Origin: Astropecten irregularis
Taxonomy: Eukaryota; Echinodermata; Asteroidea; Paxillosida; Astropectinidae
Length of the DNA: 64,000 nucleotides
Direction: 5' to 3'
Assembly: GCA_963971285.1 (NCBI GenBank)
Contig: OZ020259.1
Span: 5,952,001-6,016,000, forward strand
Shown here: piece by piece, positions 42,249 to 52,609 of the stretch
How positions within the stretch are numbered: the first letter of the stretch is position 1
How the letters are laid out: each line of letters starts with the position of its first letter
Notes under the pieces: model-generated
Database searches by the model: none
What the model was told of the DNA's origin: nothing
The model's input: only the letters and a program-made list of their open reading frames with translations
Program-made: the position numbers and the translations under genes

Positions 42249-42591
42249 TAAAGGTAGTATCATACTTTGGTTTTTATCAAAGAAATACAGATTCATGGGC
42301 AAAAAATATCAAGACAGATACAGTAACAGTCATCTGTGTAAATTTCAGTCCCATATGGTGCCCACTTTTTGAGAAAACGGTGAAAAACAGCCACAGTATT
42401 TCTTAAGTCTTTTCTCTTTTATTTTTGGTTGTTGTTTGACTAATTTCTGGATAAATTCTGTACACCATTTCGTGCGGAAAACTTTTAACGGTATGTTTCT
42501 ATCACCACCATCTTCATACCCTGTAAGTTAGACGTAAATCTGTGAACATTTCTGTTTTGGTTTCTTACCAAAGTATGATAGTACCTTTAAT
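42249..42591 (-). mobile_element. Family D element
   Basis: Starts TTAAAGGTAGTATCATACTT and reads the right module first (CAGATTCATGGGCAAAAAAT, GGTGCCCACTTTTTGAG). The central hairpin is deleted (TTTTATTTTTGGTTGTTG). Ends AGTATGATAGTACCTTTAA. Confidence 0.75.
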
Positions 42592-42689
42592 CTCTGGGAC
42601 ACAGTGCACTGGTGCTTTACCTGGCTGAACAACTCAACCCTTTGTCGGCACGGCACGGCGCGGCACGTCCGTGTCTCAAATTGTCAATT

Positions 42690-42884
42690 ATCCCCCTTTT
42701 TTAGTTGCCCGTGAGTCTGAAGCCTTGAAACCATACTAATGCCGCTGTCTACCCTAAGGATCAATTAAGGTATTATTAACGTAGTAAACCTAAGCTGTAA
42801 TGTATTGGCAATCACTCAGAGATATATACATGTAGCTTTTTTTGTGGTAATTTTCATCACCAAACCACCAGGGAAATTGCCTAA
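42690..42884 (-). repeat. Family S body without tRNA module
   Basis: GAGTCTGAAGCCTTGAAACC, CCTAAGGATCAATTAAGG, CAATCACTCAGAGA and CCACCAGGGAAATTGCCT follow the block order of 23790-23985. The tRNA-like part is absent. Confidence 0.5.
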
Positions 42885-43014
42885 ATTAGTAATTCTATCA
42901 ATTTTAAGCCATGTCAAGGTTTTGTTTTTCAATTGGAAAAGCCTCCTCCGAGAAAGACTTTCCAAAAAGTCGAAAACTAATATTCTGTGGAATTATCATG
43001 ATTACAGAATAAGA

Positions 43015-43412
43015 TTTAAAGGTACAGTACAGGATTGGTAACATGTATAATCAAACAGAAATGTTCACATATTTTAAATACCTATTTTAAATACTTCTAA
43101 CTTTCAGGGTATGAAGATGGTGCTGGTAGAAGCATACCGTTAAAATGTTTCCGCCTGCAATGGTGTATTTATCCAGAAATTAGTACCGGTAAAACAAAGA
43201 CCGAAACAGTTTTGATCTCAGGGTTAGATCAAAACCATTCTTTATATTTGTATTTAAAGAAAAATCAGTCGGGTTTTCGCTATTTTCTTGTGACACAGAT
43301 GTCCAATTGTGCTTAAATACATTTTCACAGGTTCATCATTTCACGTACATGCTGGATCAGACAAAGTATCAGTTCTGTAAAACCTCTACCAATCATGTAT
43401 TATATCTTTAAA
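43015..43412 (+). mobile_element. Family E element
   Basis: Starts TTTAAAGGTACAGTACAGGA. Shared module (GGGTATGAAGATGGTGCTGG), centre GTTTTGATCTCAGGGTTAGA, E module, end ATGTATTATATCTTTAAA. A small duplication of TTTTAAATAC lies at 43073-43095. Confidence 0.8.
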
Positions 43413-43778
43413 GGGCATGTACAACATTTGTTAAAGGTGACAGAGCAGCTGCAGTCTGTCCATAATTTGATTTGTCATGAAATAAAAACAAACCTGTGAA
43501 ATTTCCAGCTCAATTGATGATTGGAATCAGTAGAAAACAACGAAAAACCGTTGCAATTGGTACACCAAATTGTGTGAGAAAACCTGTCTCATTTTTTATC
43601 TTGCCAAGATCAAAAAAATGTTTCAGTGTTTGGTTTTACCCTTTTGTGGATAAATACAGCATTTCAGGCAAAAAATGTTTCACAGTATGTTTCTACCATT
43701 ACTGTCTTTATACACTGAAAGTTAAACACGTAAACCTGTGAACATTTCTGTTTTGGTTGGTTACCAATATCCGAGGTA
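43411..43778 (-). mobile_element. Family F element, abutting E
   Basis: Starts AAAGGGCATGTACAACATTT, F module (GAGCAGCTGCAGTCTGTCCA), central ATCTTGCCAAGATCAAAA, shared module in reverse. It shares TTTAAA with the E element ending at 43412. Confidence 0.75.
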
Positions 43779-43800
43779 CCAAGAAGATATGGGTTATTAT

Positions 43801-44312
43801 CACAGACATAAATAACCCATAGACCGACAGCGCCCTATTCAAATACATGGCGGGGTACCGTAATTGTGACGGCACCCGACTATTGCCAAACTATGGGCAA
43901 AAATAGTTACTTTTACGCACGATTGAATAAGAAGGATTGATTCAAACGGGAAATTCTAGATGAAAACGAATTGGTATCCACTTTAAACCCATTGGAGCAT
44001 TAGGTTTACCTCACGTACCATTGCACAGTAATATATTTTTCTCAAATAATGGAAAGATTGAATGAAAACTTTTGTGTTCGAAATTTCATCTTGCTTTTAA
44101 GAGAGGGAACTAGCGCGAGATTACGTGCGCAACTGGCCTCTTTTAAAATCTTTGCGAGATTTTGAAATAAAAATCCATTGTTTACGTGCGGCGCGCGCTC
44201 CTCGCGCACTGAGTGACGTGCACTTTGCCCATAGTTTTTTGAGATGGCGTCCGTTTCCAAAATTACGCGCTCGCGCCCTCTGCTGTCGGTCTATAGGTTA
44301 TTTATGTCTATG
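43801..44312. mobile_element. hAT-type non-autonomous element with 8-bp TSD
   Basis: Inverted ends CACAGACATAAATAACCCAT and, at the other side, ATAGGTTATTTATGTCTATG. The 30-bp termini differ at only about two positions. GTTATTAT flanks both sides (43793-43800 and 44313-44320). The interior is GC-rich near the right end (GCGGCGCGCGCTCCTCGCGC). No transposase. Confidence 0.85.
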
Positions 44313-44764
44313 GTTATTATACAGTACATGTAATCGCTGATGCAAACTATAATACCTTGCAACATTCATAATTGATTTTGTCCCCAAAATGCAGCCGTAA
44401 AACGTAGAATTACATGCCGTTGCCAAATTAGCGTCTGAATCGCAACCAATTTCTTCTCGTAACACTGCCTCTTTGTAAGAAAGAGACTGCAGTTTCCATG
44501 GCAACCATTGTAAAAGCGGAAGGCCTCGATCGCTCAGAAAATTTGATTAGGGCGGGTTTTTTCTTCGTCTTTTTAAATCGGACCCTGATCTACCATGTAT
44601 TGTATCCAGTTTGTAAGTTGTATAGCTTGTAAAGGTTAGATTTTATAAATAATATTTCATCTTGGATACTGTACATGTGCACGTAGACATATTTTCCTGT
44701 GCTTGGAAAATTAAATAAAACGCAACTTCAATCCACCCATAACGTTTTGCAGCAATTTTTTGTA
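44313..44764. other. No gene seen
   Basis: Unique-looking spacer after the hAT duplication. Confidence 0.3.
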
Positions 44765-44990
44765 TAGCATGCTAAAAATGCAATATTTGGGCTTTGATAT
44801 TGCTTAGAGTTGGGAGGGCCTGACACATTTCGATCCTAGCAGGATCTTTATCGAAGACTAATGCATCAGGCCCTCCCAAGTCTAAGCATTTTATAAATTT
44901 CAGGTCTTTATTTTGGCTGATGAGCAGTTTGCAGCAGTTTATTACTTGTATTGCCTTTTATATTGGGTTGTGAACATGTAGACTGTTAGG
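44765..44990 (-). repeat. Family Q, retroelement-tail-like, with foldback
   Basis: Inverted TTGGGAGGGCCTGACACATT and TGCATCAGGCCCTCCCAA enclose TCGATCCTAGCAGGATCTTT. GCATTTTATAAATTTCAGGT, TTTGGCTGATGAGCAGTTTG and GCAGCAGTTTATTACTTG follow. Shares blocks with 12005-12480 and 51120-51530. Confidence 0.55.
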
Positions 44991-45554
44991 AAAAACTTAG
45001 CCATTATTGAAAAACATCTTATTTCTTTATGCTTTGTTTTTGTACAAGATTTTATGTTAATATTTTGATTGCAATTAATGAAAATTGCAGTAGGCTTTCC
45101 TTTTTTAAAGTCGCAGCCCGAGTTTTTGGCCAGCTACAGTAAGATGGAAAAATCAACTGTGCAATGTACATATGTAGGGTTGCCAAAACATGAACCAAAA
45201 TGTATTAAAATTTGATTAAACTGTACTGTTTCACGAACCCCTACGATTAATTGTAACTTTTGTTAATATCCCATCGATAACCCTCTTTAACAACATTAAC
45301 AAGGGATACTTTCCCAAACTTTGTCGAAACATGTTGAAATTCAATTTAAAGCATCAGAATTACATCTGAATTATTTACTCTTGACATACAGTGAACATGT
45401 GCATAAACATACAACCACTTAATACATGCAGCTAAGCTCATTCTGTATTACAGGATTGTACAACCACAGGAACTAATAATTGCATTAACATTTAACAACC
45501 GAAGGTTCATTCATCTTTACAACAGCTCTACAAAAAAAAGATTTGAAAAGTTTG
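44991..45554. other. No gene seen
   Basis: AT-rich unique-looking sequence. Confidence 0.3.
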
Positions 45555-45630
45555 GGATACCACACTTACATTACCACAGGAAAAACCTTGTGTGGTAAAC
45601 TGTGGTATGCATGAGGGTTAGGGTTAAAAG
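45555..45630 (+). repeat. Family T repeat ending in GGGTTAGGGTT
   Basis: GGGATACCACACTTACATTA, GTGTGGTAAACTGTGGTATG, then GGGTTAGGGTT at 45615-45625. Same order as 37858-38026. Confidence 0.6.
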
Positions 45631-45654
45631 CCAGTCAAAAGGGTTACACACATT

Positions 45655-45912
45655 AAGGGGGTTTACAAAATGGAGGCTTAATGGCTCAGGCTCAGGCTCA
45701 CGTTCATGCTCAGGCTCACGCTCTGTCATCCATATGCTGAAAATATGTGGTTTTACATTGAAGCTGAAGCTCTGTTTTTCTTTTTAAACTAGACAATCTA
45801 CAGTACTTCTGAACTGCTGCCAAAAGCCTCTATTTTGATACCCGTTATTTAAGAATGGATTAATGAGAATGGTGTCAAAGCCTGAGCCTGAGACAGAGCC
45901 TGAGCCTCCCTT
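45655..45912 (+). mobile_element. Family R foldback, single unit
   Basis: GGCTCAGGCTCAGGCTCACG on the left is mirrored by GAGCCTGAGACAGAGCCTGA on the right. The interior ATTGAAGCTGAAGCTCTGTT and CTGAACTGCTGCCAAAAGCC is one copy of the unit tripled at 17617-18200. Confidence 0.7.
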
Positions 45913-45924
45913 AGTATCTCTAAG

Positions 45925-46070
45925 AGTTACATAACCTCACGAAGCCTTACAACCGATCGTAACTCAAGTTGAGAAGGATAACCCATCGTATCCTACATGT
46001 AGAGCTGTAATGCATCAAGTCTTACGATTGATAGAAAGTTACGATGAATTTTGTGAAAGCAATCCCTGAG
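45925..46070. mobile_element. Family C foldback element
   Basis: AAGCCTTACAACCGATCGTA, CCCATCGTATCCTACATGTA, CTTACGATTGATAGAAAGTT and ATTTTGTGAAAGC follow the order of 60650-60792. The first terminus is degenerate. Confidence 0.55.
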
Positions 46071-46420
46071 TCGAGATTTGCTTTAGCATGAATTATTTGA
46101 TATGAAGCGGGGCTTTCCTTTGCATTTGAGCATCTGTGAGGGTGAGCCAAAAAAAAAGGGGACGAAAATGGATCCAGCTTGTGTGATCAAATGTGCTATC
46201 TGGCCATCCATCCATCCCAGACCACAATGTATGCACAGGCACTGTCATGTGTAATTGATACCCCCAGGCCCTTACACATTAGCTGTCACACTCCCGTAAA
46301 TCTGGACGCAGAAAAGGTTTTGCTCTAGGAAAAATCAAGCAGGCCTCCGATTTTTTAATGAGAAAATCTCTGTACCATTTGTAGTTTCCCCCTTCTTCAG
46401 ATCATTGCCCCCCCTTTTTT
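46071..46420. other. Unique island, candidate conserved non-coding DNA
   Basis: 46230-46400 carries GTGTAATTGATACCCCCAGG, TTAGCTGTCACACTCC and TTTTTTAATGAGAAAATC with no repeat relationship. TGTCA and TAAT words cluster. Judged only by appearance. Confidence 0.3.
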
Positions 46421-46781
46421 TAAAGGTAATATCATACTTTGGCTTTTATCGAAGAAATACATGGGCAAAAATATCAAGGAAGATACAGTAACAGTCATCT
46501 GTGAAAATTTCAGTCCCATGTGGTGCCCACTTTTTGAGGAAACAGTGAAAAACAGCTACAGTATTTTTAGTCTTTTTCTCTTTTATTTTTGATCTTTTGA
46601 AAGATCAAAAAGATTTTCAGTCGTTGTTTTACTAATTTCTGGATAAATACACCATTTCAGGCGGACAGATTTTAACGGTATGTTTCTACCACCACCATCT
46701 TCATACCCTGTAAGTTATACGTAAATCTGTGAATATTTCTGTTTTGGTTTCTTAGTATCAAAGTATGATACTACCTTTAAC
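46421..46781 (-). mobile_element. Family D element, full length
   Basis: Starts TTTAAAGGTAATATCATACT and ends GTATGATACTACCTTTAA. Centre GATCTTTTGAAAGATCAAAA. Reverse orientation. Confidence 0.85.
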
Positions 46782-47733
46782 TAAAGCGATTCGTTGAGAA
46801 TCGCCACACAAAAAACAGGGAAAAAACCTTGAGGTATTTGCATACCAAATCTGCTTTTTTGTTGTCAAAAAGTTTCTTGAGGGGCGCTTTGTTATCTAAC
46901 CACGGGGGTTGTGTGCGCGCGTGGCCATCTGTGCGTGTGAACGAGGAGATTGAAACAGTTTTTTCGGCGAGCGAGGATGAAAGAAGAGACCTTGCGGTGA
47001 TTTTATGCATCAGAAAAAGCTGCAATTTCACATCACCATGGTCACGAACACAATGCTGTCCCCCCGTCGTCGTTGTGACGGTACGTGCAAGCCCGGCTCT
47101 ATCTCTCCCCCTCTCCCCTCACGCTCTCTCCTCCGCTCTCAATTTTGTCTCTCTCTCTCTCCAAAGTCAACAGGCCCAGAGGATCTTTCTGTCTAGGTTT
47201 TTGCGGGATCGGATTGATTTCCCAAGATGCAAGCTGGAGATATAATAAAAGTCCTCTGCTTTTTACAGCTCCGGCATGGCATGGCAGGGACAGAAGGGGC
47301 CCCTATTGTTATAAAATATCATAGAAGCTGTTAGGACCGACGTCACTAGTCCAAGCTTGCAACCTCCTTGCAGCAATAAATGAAAAAAGGAAAAAAAACG
47401 GCTCTGAAGTATTATCCTGTTTCATGTCCATTGAATTCAAACCGATACTGAAATTCAAGATATTGAGTGGACAGGTTTTTCCCCGGCCCCAGACCTTCTA
47501 TTTGAGCATTTGTGTGGTCGAGCTCTTCTTTTTTTCCCTGGCCTGACATCCTCCTAGGAGGAGTAATTGGAGGAGGACTGTCCCGTGACCTTCTGGTGTC
47601 TCACGTTTTCTGGAAATGAAATCTTCGATCCACGTCTTTAATCCCCCGCTTGACTCCTTGCCCGGGAATTGATGGCAAGGCTCATGTTATCTTCGGTTGG
47701 TTAGACGTTTGACCCCCTGAGTCCTTGGGATGA
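46782..47733. other. Unique island, no gene called
   Basis: The frame at 46829-47245 (138 codons) crosses a CTCTCTCC-rich patch (47098-47165) and has no domain. 47550-47700 (CCTAGGAGGAGTAATTGGAG, CCACGTCTTTAATCCCCCGC) is repeat-free and a candidate conserved element. Confidence 0.35.
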
Positions 47734-47880
47734 CCTGCAGCCGATTTCACGAAACTTTACGCCATGGCGTAAGTCCACTTACGCCACAAATGTTGCGTAA
47801 GTTGCGCCACTTACGCAACATTTGTGGCGTAAGTTGGACTTACGCCATGGCGTAAAGTTTTGTGAAATCGGCTGCAGGCC
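47734..47880. mobile_element. Near-perfect 147-bp palindrome (foldback)
   Basis: CCTGCAGCCGATTTCACGAA reads inward and is mirrored by TTTTGTGAAATCGGCTGCAG at the right. The arms are ~68 bp, centred near TGCGCC at 47803-47808, with roughly one substitution and one 1-nt indel between them. GATTTCAC ends link it to family C. CTGCAG flanks both sides. Confidence 0.85.
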
Positions 47881-48330
47881 AGAGGTCATATCACCAGGTC
47901 AGAGGTCATTCCCATGGTCACTAACTGACCTTTGTGTGTCACAATGATGGCCTCGTTTACTAATTTCTCTTGTTGAGGTCATATCATTGAAATCAGCCAT
48001 TGACATTTAGGCTCCAGTCGATGACATTGACCTTTGACATTGGCATATGACAATGACCCATGACATTGACCTATGACATTGACCTCAGTTGCTGACCTTG
48101 ATATTGACTATGAGTCACCAGACGTGAGTCACATTCACACTATTGTTATTGAGCAGTAATTGATCTCAGTATTAACTCAGAGTTGACATCAGTTGGTGAC
48201 CCAGTATTGACCTCGGTGACCCAGGATTGACCTCGGTGACCCAAGATTGACCTTTGGGACCCAAGATTGATCCCAGTGAACCAGTATTGACCTAAGTGAC
48301 CCAGCACTGACACAATTGGTGTCCCAGTAT
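47881..48330 (+). repeat. TGACC-type minisatellites
   Basis: Two related sections: TGACATTGACCTATGACATT (about 17-bp units, 47990-48100) and GTGACCCAGGATTGACCTCG (about 19-21 bp units, 48190-48310). Confidence 0.7.
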
Positions 48331-48365
48331 TCAGAACTTAGTAGATCCTCAATTTCTTGTACATG

Positions 48366-48810
48366 TACAGGGAGTCCCCAAAAAACCCGCAACACTTGTG
48401 TCGAGAACTATTATTTGAAAATTAAACTGTTTATCACTTCAAGATTCAGATATGTGATACAACCATGTCTTGGCTATCATCATGTAGAATTTGAACACAT
48501 TTGGACTAAAATTGAGTGAAAAAATTAAGACTGAATTACCCAACCTCTAAACCCCATTTACACCTTTCTTTCATACACATTATGTGTATATTGACCACTA
48601 TGCGTGTTATCCTTGCAAATTTGTTTTTTAGGAAGCACTCTTTCAATTGGTCATATTTTTGCCAATTTAAGTCCCAATATGCTTAAATTCTACATGGTGA
48701 TAGCCAAGACATGGTTGTATCACATATCTGAATCCTGAAGTGATAAACAGTTTAATTTCAACAAAATGGGTCCCGACACAGTGTTGCATTTTTGTTGGGA
48801 CACCCTGTAC
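48366..48810. mobile_element. Mariner-type foldback element
   Basis: TA-CAGGGAGTCCCCAAAAA at the left and TTGTTGGGACACCCTG-TA at the right. Inverted arms extend well over 100 bp (CAGATATGTGATACAACCAT mirrored by ATGGTTGTATCACATATCTG). TA target sites and CAGGGTGTCCC-type ends fit Tc1/mariner. No transposase. Confidence 0.8.
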
Positions 48811-49109
48811 ACATTTATATGTATGTACATGTACCTGTGCTGTTGCCCTTTAAAAGCTACCTTCACATACTCTCAATGTACAGTAATTGGTAACTGAAGA
48901 CCTGTACAAATCATTCTTACATTATTGGAGATACTTTATTACATGTACCTACATGTAAGTAATTTGATTTATTGACCCTTACACGATGTGATTTCAGTGC
49001 ATACAATGTAACGTCATCAGCATTAAGTGACAGGACTTGTAAAATAAACAGTGTGTAAGTTCCAGCTGTCAAAATTTGATTCATTTACAATTTCAATACA
49101 TGCACGGTA
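48811..49109. other. No feature seen
   Basis: GTACATG-rich spacer. Confidence 0.3.
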
Positions 49110-49212
49110 AATGTTGAAGTGTACATGTCCGTATGTTGAAGTGTACATGTACATGTCCATATGTTGAAGTGTACATGTACAATGAACATGTCCGTATGTT
49201 GGGGTGTACATC
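49110..49212 (+). repeat. GTTGAAGTGTACATGTCC tandem repeat
   Basis: About 3.5 units of TATGTTGAAGTGTACATGT with extra ACATGT words, 26-33 bp apart. Confidence 0.75.
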
Positions 49213-49339
49213 TGTTCGTTATTTTTTATTGATTTGGCATTTGGATTCTGGCAAGTAGTGGGTTTTCTGTATGTTTTTTTTTTCAGTCAAATTACTTTTG
49301 ATGAAATCATTGTGAATGTATTGAACATTGGGCTGACAA

Positions 49340-49531
49340 TAGCGCTCCGCATTAATGACGTCAAACACGTGATTAACATGTAGCCACTGCGCGCATGTAC
49401 AAAATTCCCGGATGTCAGACAAACTTCATGCATGCACACGCATGCACACAAGCACACCCACGCACGTTTGCAATGTTTGTCTGAGATCCAGTGTGCTATT
49501 TTTAGCGCAAATCCGGAGCGCTATTGCATAA
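49340..49531 (-). mobile_element. Family I element
   Basis: Starts AATAGCGCTCCGCATTAATG and ends GCGCAAATCCGGAGCGCTAT. Interior CCCGGATGTCAGACAAACTT and GTCTGAGATCCAGTG. TGACGTCA at 49356-49363. Confidence 0.8.
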
Positions 49532-49912
49532 ATGTATGTGCAACATTGGTAACAAACCAAAACAGAAATCTTCACAGATATATACGTACATCTTGCAGGG
49601 TATGAAGATGGTGCTGGCAGAAACATACCGGTACGTCCGCCTGGAATGGTGTATTTATCCAGAAAGAGTACAGAAAGAGTAAAACCAATTCACCAAAAAC
49701 ATTTTTTATCTTGGCAAGGTCAAAAATCTTTCTTTGTGTTTTATAAGAAAAATTAAGTCGAATTTTCGCTATTTTCTCGGGACTCAGGTGTCCAATTGAG
49801 TTCAAATTTTCACAGAATTATCATTTCATGTATATGCTGGATTAGACAAAGTGTGAGTGCTGTTCTGTGACCTTTACTGACGTTGTACATGTACATGTAC
49901 ACACCCTTTTAA
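49532..49912 (+). mobile_element. Family E element, abutting family I
   Basis: ATGTATGTGCAACATTGGTA, GGGTATGAAGATGGTGCTGG, centre TTATCTTGGCAAGGTCAAAA, E module (TCCAATTGAGTTCAAATTTT), end ACACACCCTTTTAA. Confidence 0.7.
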
Positions 49913-50033
49913 TGCAGAACTACATTTTTTAGTATCTTAAGCCTTTTATATGTACATGTATAGCCTACACTTACTTGTAAGGTGTACAGTATCAATGGCT
50001 TTTACATTGGGACCGATATTTTTTAAATATCTG

Positions 50034-50183
50034 AGCTTGATTTCGCGAAAGGCTAAGACAGATCATAACATGCGTATCAATCTTAATTGCTAAGCAAAGT
50101 GTGATGTCACAATACTAGTAACTATAGAAACATGAACCACTCATCAAAAAGATGAATCGCAAATAATTTGTGAAATCGACCAC
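50034..50183 (+). mobile_element. Family C' foldback element
   Basis: GAGCTTGATTTCGCGAAAGG to AATTTGTGAAATCGACCACT. Interior TTGCTAAGCAAAGTGTGATG and CATCAAAAAGATGAATCGCA match 16752-16904. Confidence 0.75.
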
Positions 50184-50514
50184 TGAGCATTAGAGCACAC
50201 ACACACTAGTGCACTTTTATACTTGTACATGTACATACGTGTATGTACAGACGTGTATACATCTATATGAACATGTATACAGGTACATGGACACAGAATT
50301 TGTGCAAATTAATCACCGTTCGATCACAAACCACCTTGAAAAAGACAATAAATGAAAAAAGGACAAGGATTGTTTTGAAGGGATGTCCGCTGTCCGCCAT
50401 AAAGCAGCCATTGTTGTATCGAACGTTCGCCAAAACCGAAACATCTGCTGCCGACACTGACATTAACTTAACCTTTTGCAGCTGCTATACGATATTGAAC
50501 AAAAAATGATATCA
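50184..50514. other. No gene seen; GTACAT-rich
   Basis: An 88-codon plus-strand frame (50243-50509) shows no domain. Confidence 0.3.
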
Positions 50515-50861
50515 TTAAAGGTAGCACACCGAAACAGAAATGTTCACAGATTTACCTATAACTACAGGGTATGAAGATGGTGCTGGTAGAAACATAGTGG
50601 TAAAATTGTTCCGTTTGAAATAGTGTATTTATCCAGAAATTAGTAAAACAACGACCGAAAATCTCTTTGATCTTTTAAAAGATCAAAAATAAAAGAGAAA
50701 AGACTTAAGAAATACTGTGACCGTTTTTCACGATTTTCTCAAAAAGTTGGCACCGTATGGGACAGAAATTTTCACAGATTACTTTTACTGTTTCTTCCTT
50801 GATATTTGTGCCCATGAATCTGTAAATTTGTAACAAAAACCAAAGTATGATATTACCTTTA
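50515..50861 (+). mobile_element. Family D element
   Basis: Starts TTAAAGGTAGCACACCGAAA, skipping the ATCATACTTTGG part. Centre TTGATCTTTTAAAAGATCAA, end AAAGTATGATATTACCTTTA. Confidence 0.8.
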
Positions 50862-50907
50862 CCGATCAAAACACTCACACAGGCAAACCTGACGTGAAAT
50901 CCATGTA

Positions 50908-51117
50908 TTTTAAAGGTAATATCATACTTTGGTTTTTGTCAAAGAAATAGAGATTCATTGACAAAAAAATCAAGACAGATACAGCAACAATCATCTGTGA
51001 AAATTTCAGTCCCATACGCTGCCCATTGTTTTTAAAAGAAAATAGTGAAAACGGTTACAGTATTTCTGAAGTCTTTTCTCTTTTATTTTTGATCTTTAAA
51101 AGATAAAAAATAATTTT
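50908..51117 (-). mobile_element. Family D right module only
   Basis: TTTAAAGGTAATATCATACT through CAGTCCCATACGCTGCCCAT to the hairpin TTGATCTTTAAAAGAT, where it stops. The shared module is missing. Confidence 0.75.
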
Positions 51118-51119
51118 TC

Positions 51120-51530
51120 AATACAGTATTTTCAATACAGAAGTAATGAATTGCTGCAAACTACTCATTAGCCAAAATAATGACCTGAAATATACATGTA
51201 TGTATAATGAAATGCTTGGAGTTAGGAGGGCCTGGGGCCAATTTCATAGAGATGCTTAGCACAAAAAAAATTGCTTAGCACAAAAATGGCTCGCCCAATA
51301 AAACAAACCACCATTGAAAATTCAATAATTTGATATTCGTGGTCAGCAAACAACAGCCTAAGAACAATTGCAAGTGATACACCACACATGGAAACTTGGT
51401 TGTTAAACCTGTTTTTATTATTAAAGGCAGAAATGTCATGCTTAGTGATTTTTTGGTGCCAAGCAGCTCTATGAAATTGGCCCCTGATGTTTCAGTCATA
51501 GCAGGATCTTTCTCAAAGGCTAAATGACAA
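51120..51530 (+). repeat. Family Q, split by a family A element
   Basis: CTGCAAACTACTCATTAGCC, AATGACCTGAAATATAC and TGGAGTTAGGAGGGCCTG precede the family A copy. CTGATGTTTCAGTCATAGCA and GGATCTTTCTCAAAGGC continue after it. Confidence 0.6.
51234..51484 (-). mobile_element. Family A MITE, nested in family Q
   Basis: GGGGCCAATTTCATAGAGAT to AGCTCTATGAAATTGGCCCC. Removing it with one CTG restores GGGCCTGATG, the continuous text of family Q. This is the cleanest evidence for a CTG (CWG) 3-bp duplication. Confidence 0.85.
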
Positions 51531-51599
51531 GAGGACAAGAACATGCAAGTAAAGAAACACATAAATGGATGACAGGATCAGAACAAAAAGGGGGAATAG

Positions 51600-52031
51600 A
51601 AGGCACGTTCACACACACCAAAAAAGCGCGACTATTTGGGTAGCGATTTGCAGCGCGACCAAAATAGTTGCGCTTATTTGTATGGGGACACAAATAATCG
51701 CGATTTGGAGCGCGATTTGGAACGCTCTCCCAATCGCACTAGTAGTGTGTCTTTTTGCAAATAGTCGCGATTATTTGCTGTGTGAATGGTGAACCAAAAA
51801 ATACCGGTTTTTTTATATCCCATCATGCAAGGCGGGCCCGCGAGTTTAGCACAGGATGCATGCCAACTTCAGGCAGCACTGCGCACGGGCAGTTTGATAG
51901 AAATCGTACCGGTATGATTTGGGTCGCGCTTTTTTGGCTGTGGGGACACAACAAAAAGCGCGACTATTTGGGTCGCGATTGGGAGCGCGACCCAAATAGT
52001 CACGCTTTTTGGTGTGTGAGAACGTGCCTTA
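51600..52031. mobile_element. Family N foldback, GCGCGACTATTTGGG-rich
   Basis: AAGGCACGTTCACACACACC at the left and TGGTGTGTGAGAACGTGCCTT-like text at the right, with arms continuing through AAAGCGCGACTATTTGGGT. The interior repeats GGAGCGCGATTTGG and TAGTCGCGATTATTTG, so sub-hairpins exist too. No coding frame of note. Confidence 0.8.
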
Positions 52032-52083
52032 TGTGACCAGGGCCAGGTGGATAGGGATATCCCTAACAGCCACCAAAACCCAC

Positions 52084-52212
52084 AAACTCCCAAATGTAGT
52101 TCCAATGATAATATGAGCTGAAAATTTCACAGGTTTGTTTTTATATATTCCTGTGACAAATAAAATTGTGAGCAGCCTGCAGCTGTTCTGTCACTTTTAC
52201 CAATGTTGTACA
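52084..52212 (+). mobile_element. Family F specific module only
   Basis: ATAATATGAGCTGAAAATTT, TTGTGAGCAGCCTGCAGCTG and ACCAATGTTGTAC. No hairpin or shared module to the left. Confidence 0.65.
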
Positions 52213-52237
52213 AAGAAAGATTTGTAGTAAACCCAGC

Positions 52238-52609
52238 TAAAGTATTAGGATTTGCAAGGCCTCCAAAAAAATGATTGAGTTTGAGACAGAAAATGGACTC
52301 AACAGTGCGTAAACAGTGCAAACAGTCACCATGGGAAATCTTGGTTCATCAGATGCTGGGTTTTTCAAGCAAATCAAGATTTAGTGTCTTTTCCAAAGAT
52401 CGTTCATCCGAACGATTTTTGGAATAAACATGAAGTAAACTATTCTTCATATTTTTATAAGAAAAATCGAGTCGGGTTTTTGCTAGTTTCTCGTGACTCA
52501 GATGTCCGATTGAGCTCAAATTTTCACAGGTTTATTATTTCATGTACATGTTTGATCAGACAAAGTATGAGTGCAGTCCTGTGACCTTTACCAATCATGT
52601 ATTATACCT
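52238..52609 (+). mobile_element. Family H element
   Basis: H module (GGATTTGCAAGGCCTCCAAA, GACAGAAAATGGACTCAACA), centre GATCGTTCATCCGAACGATT, E-type module, end ATGTATTATACC. Confidence 0.8.
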
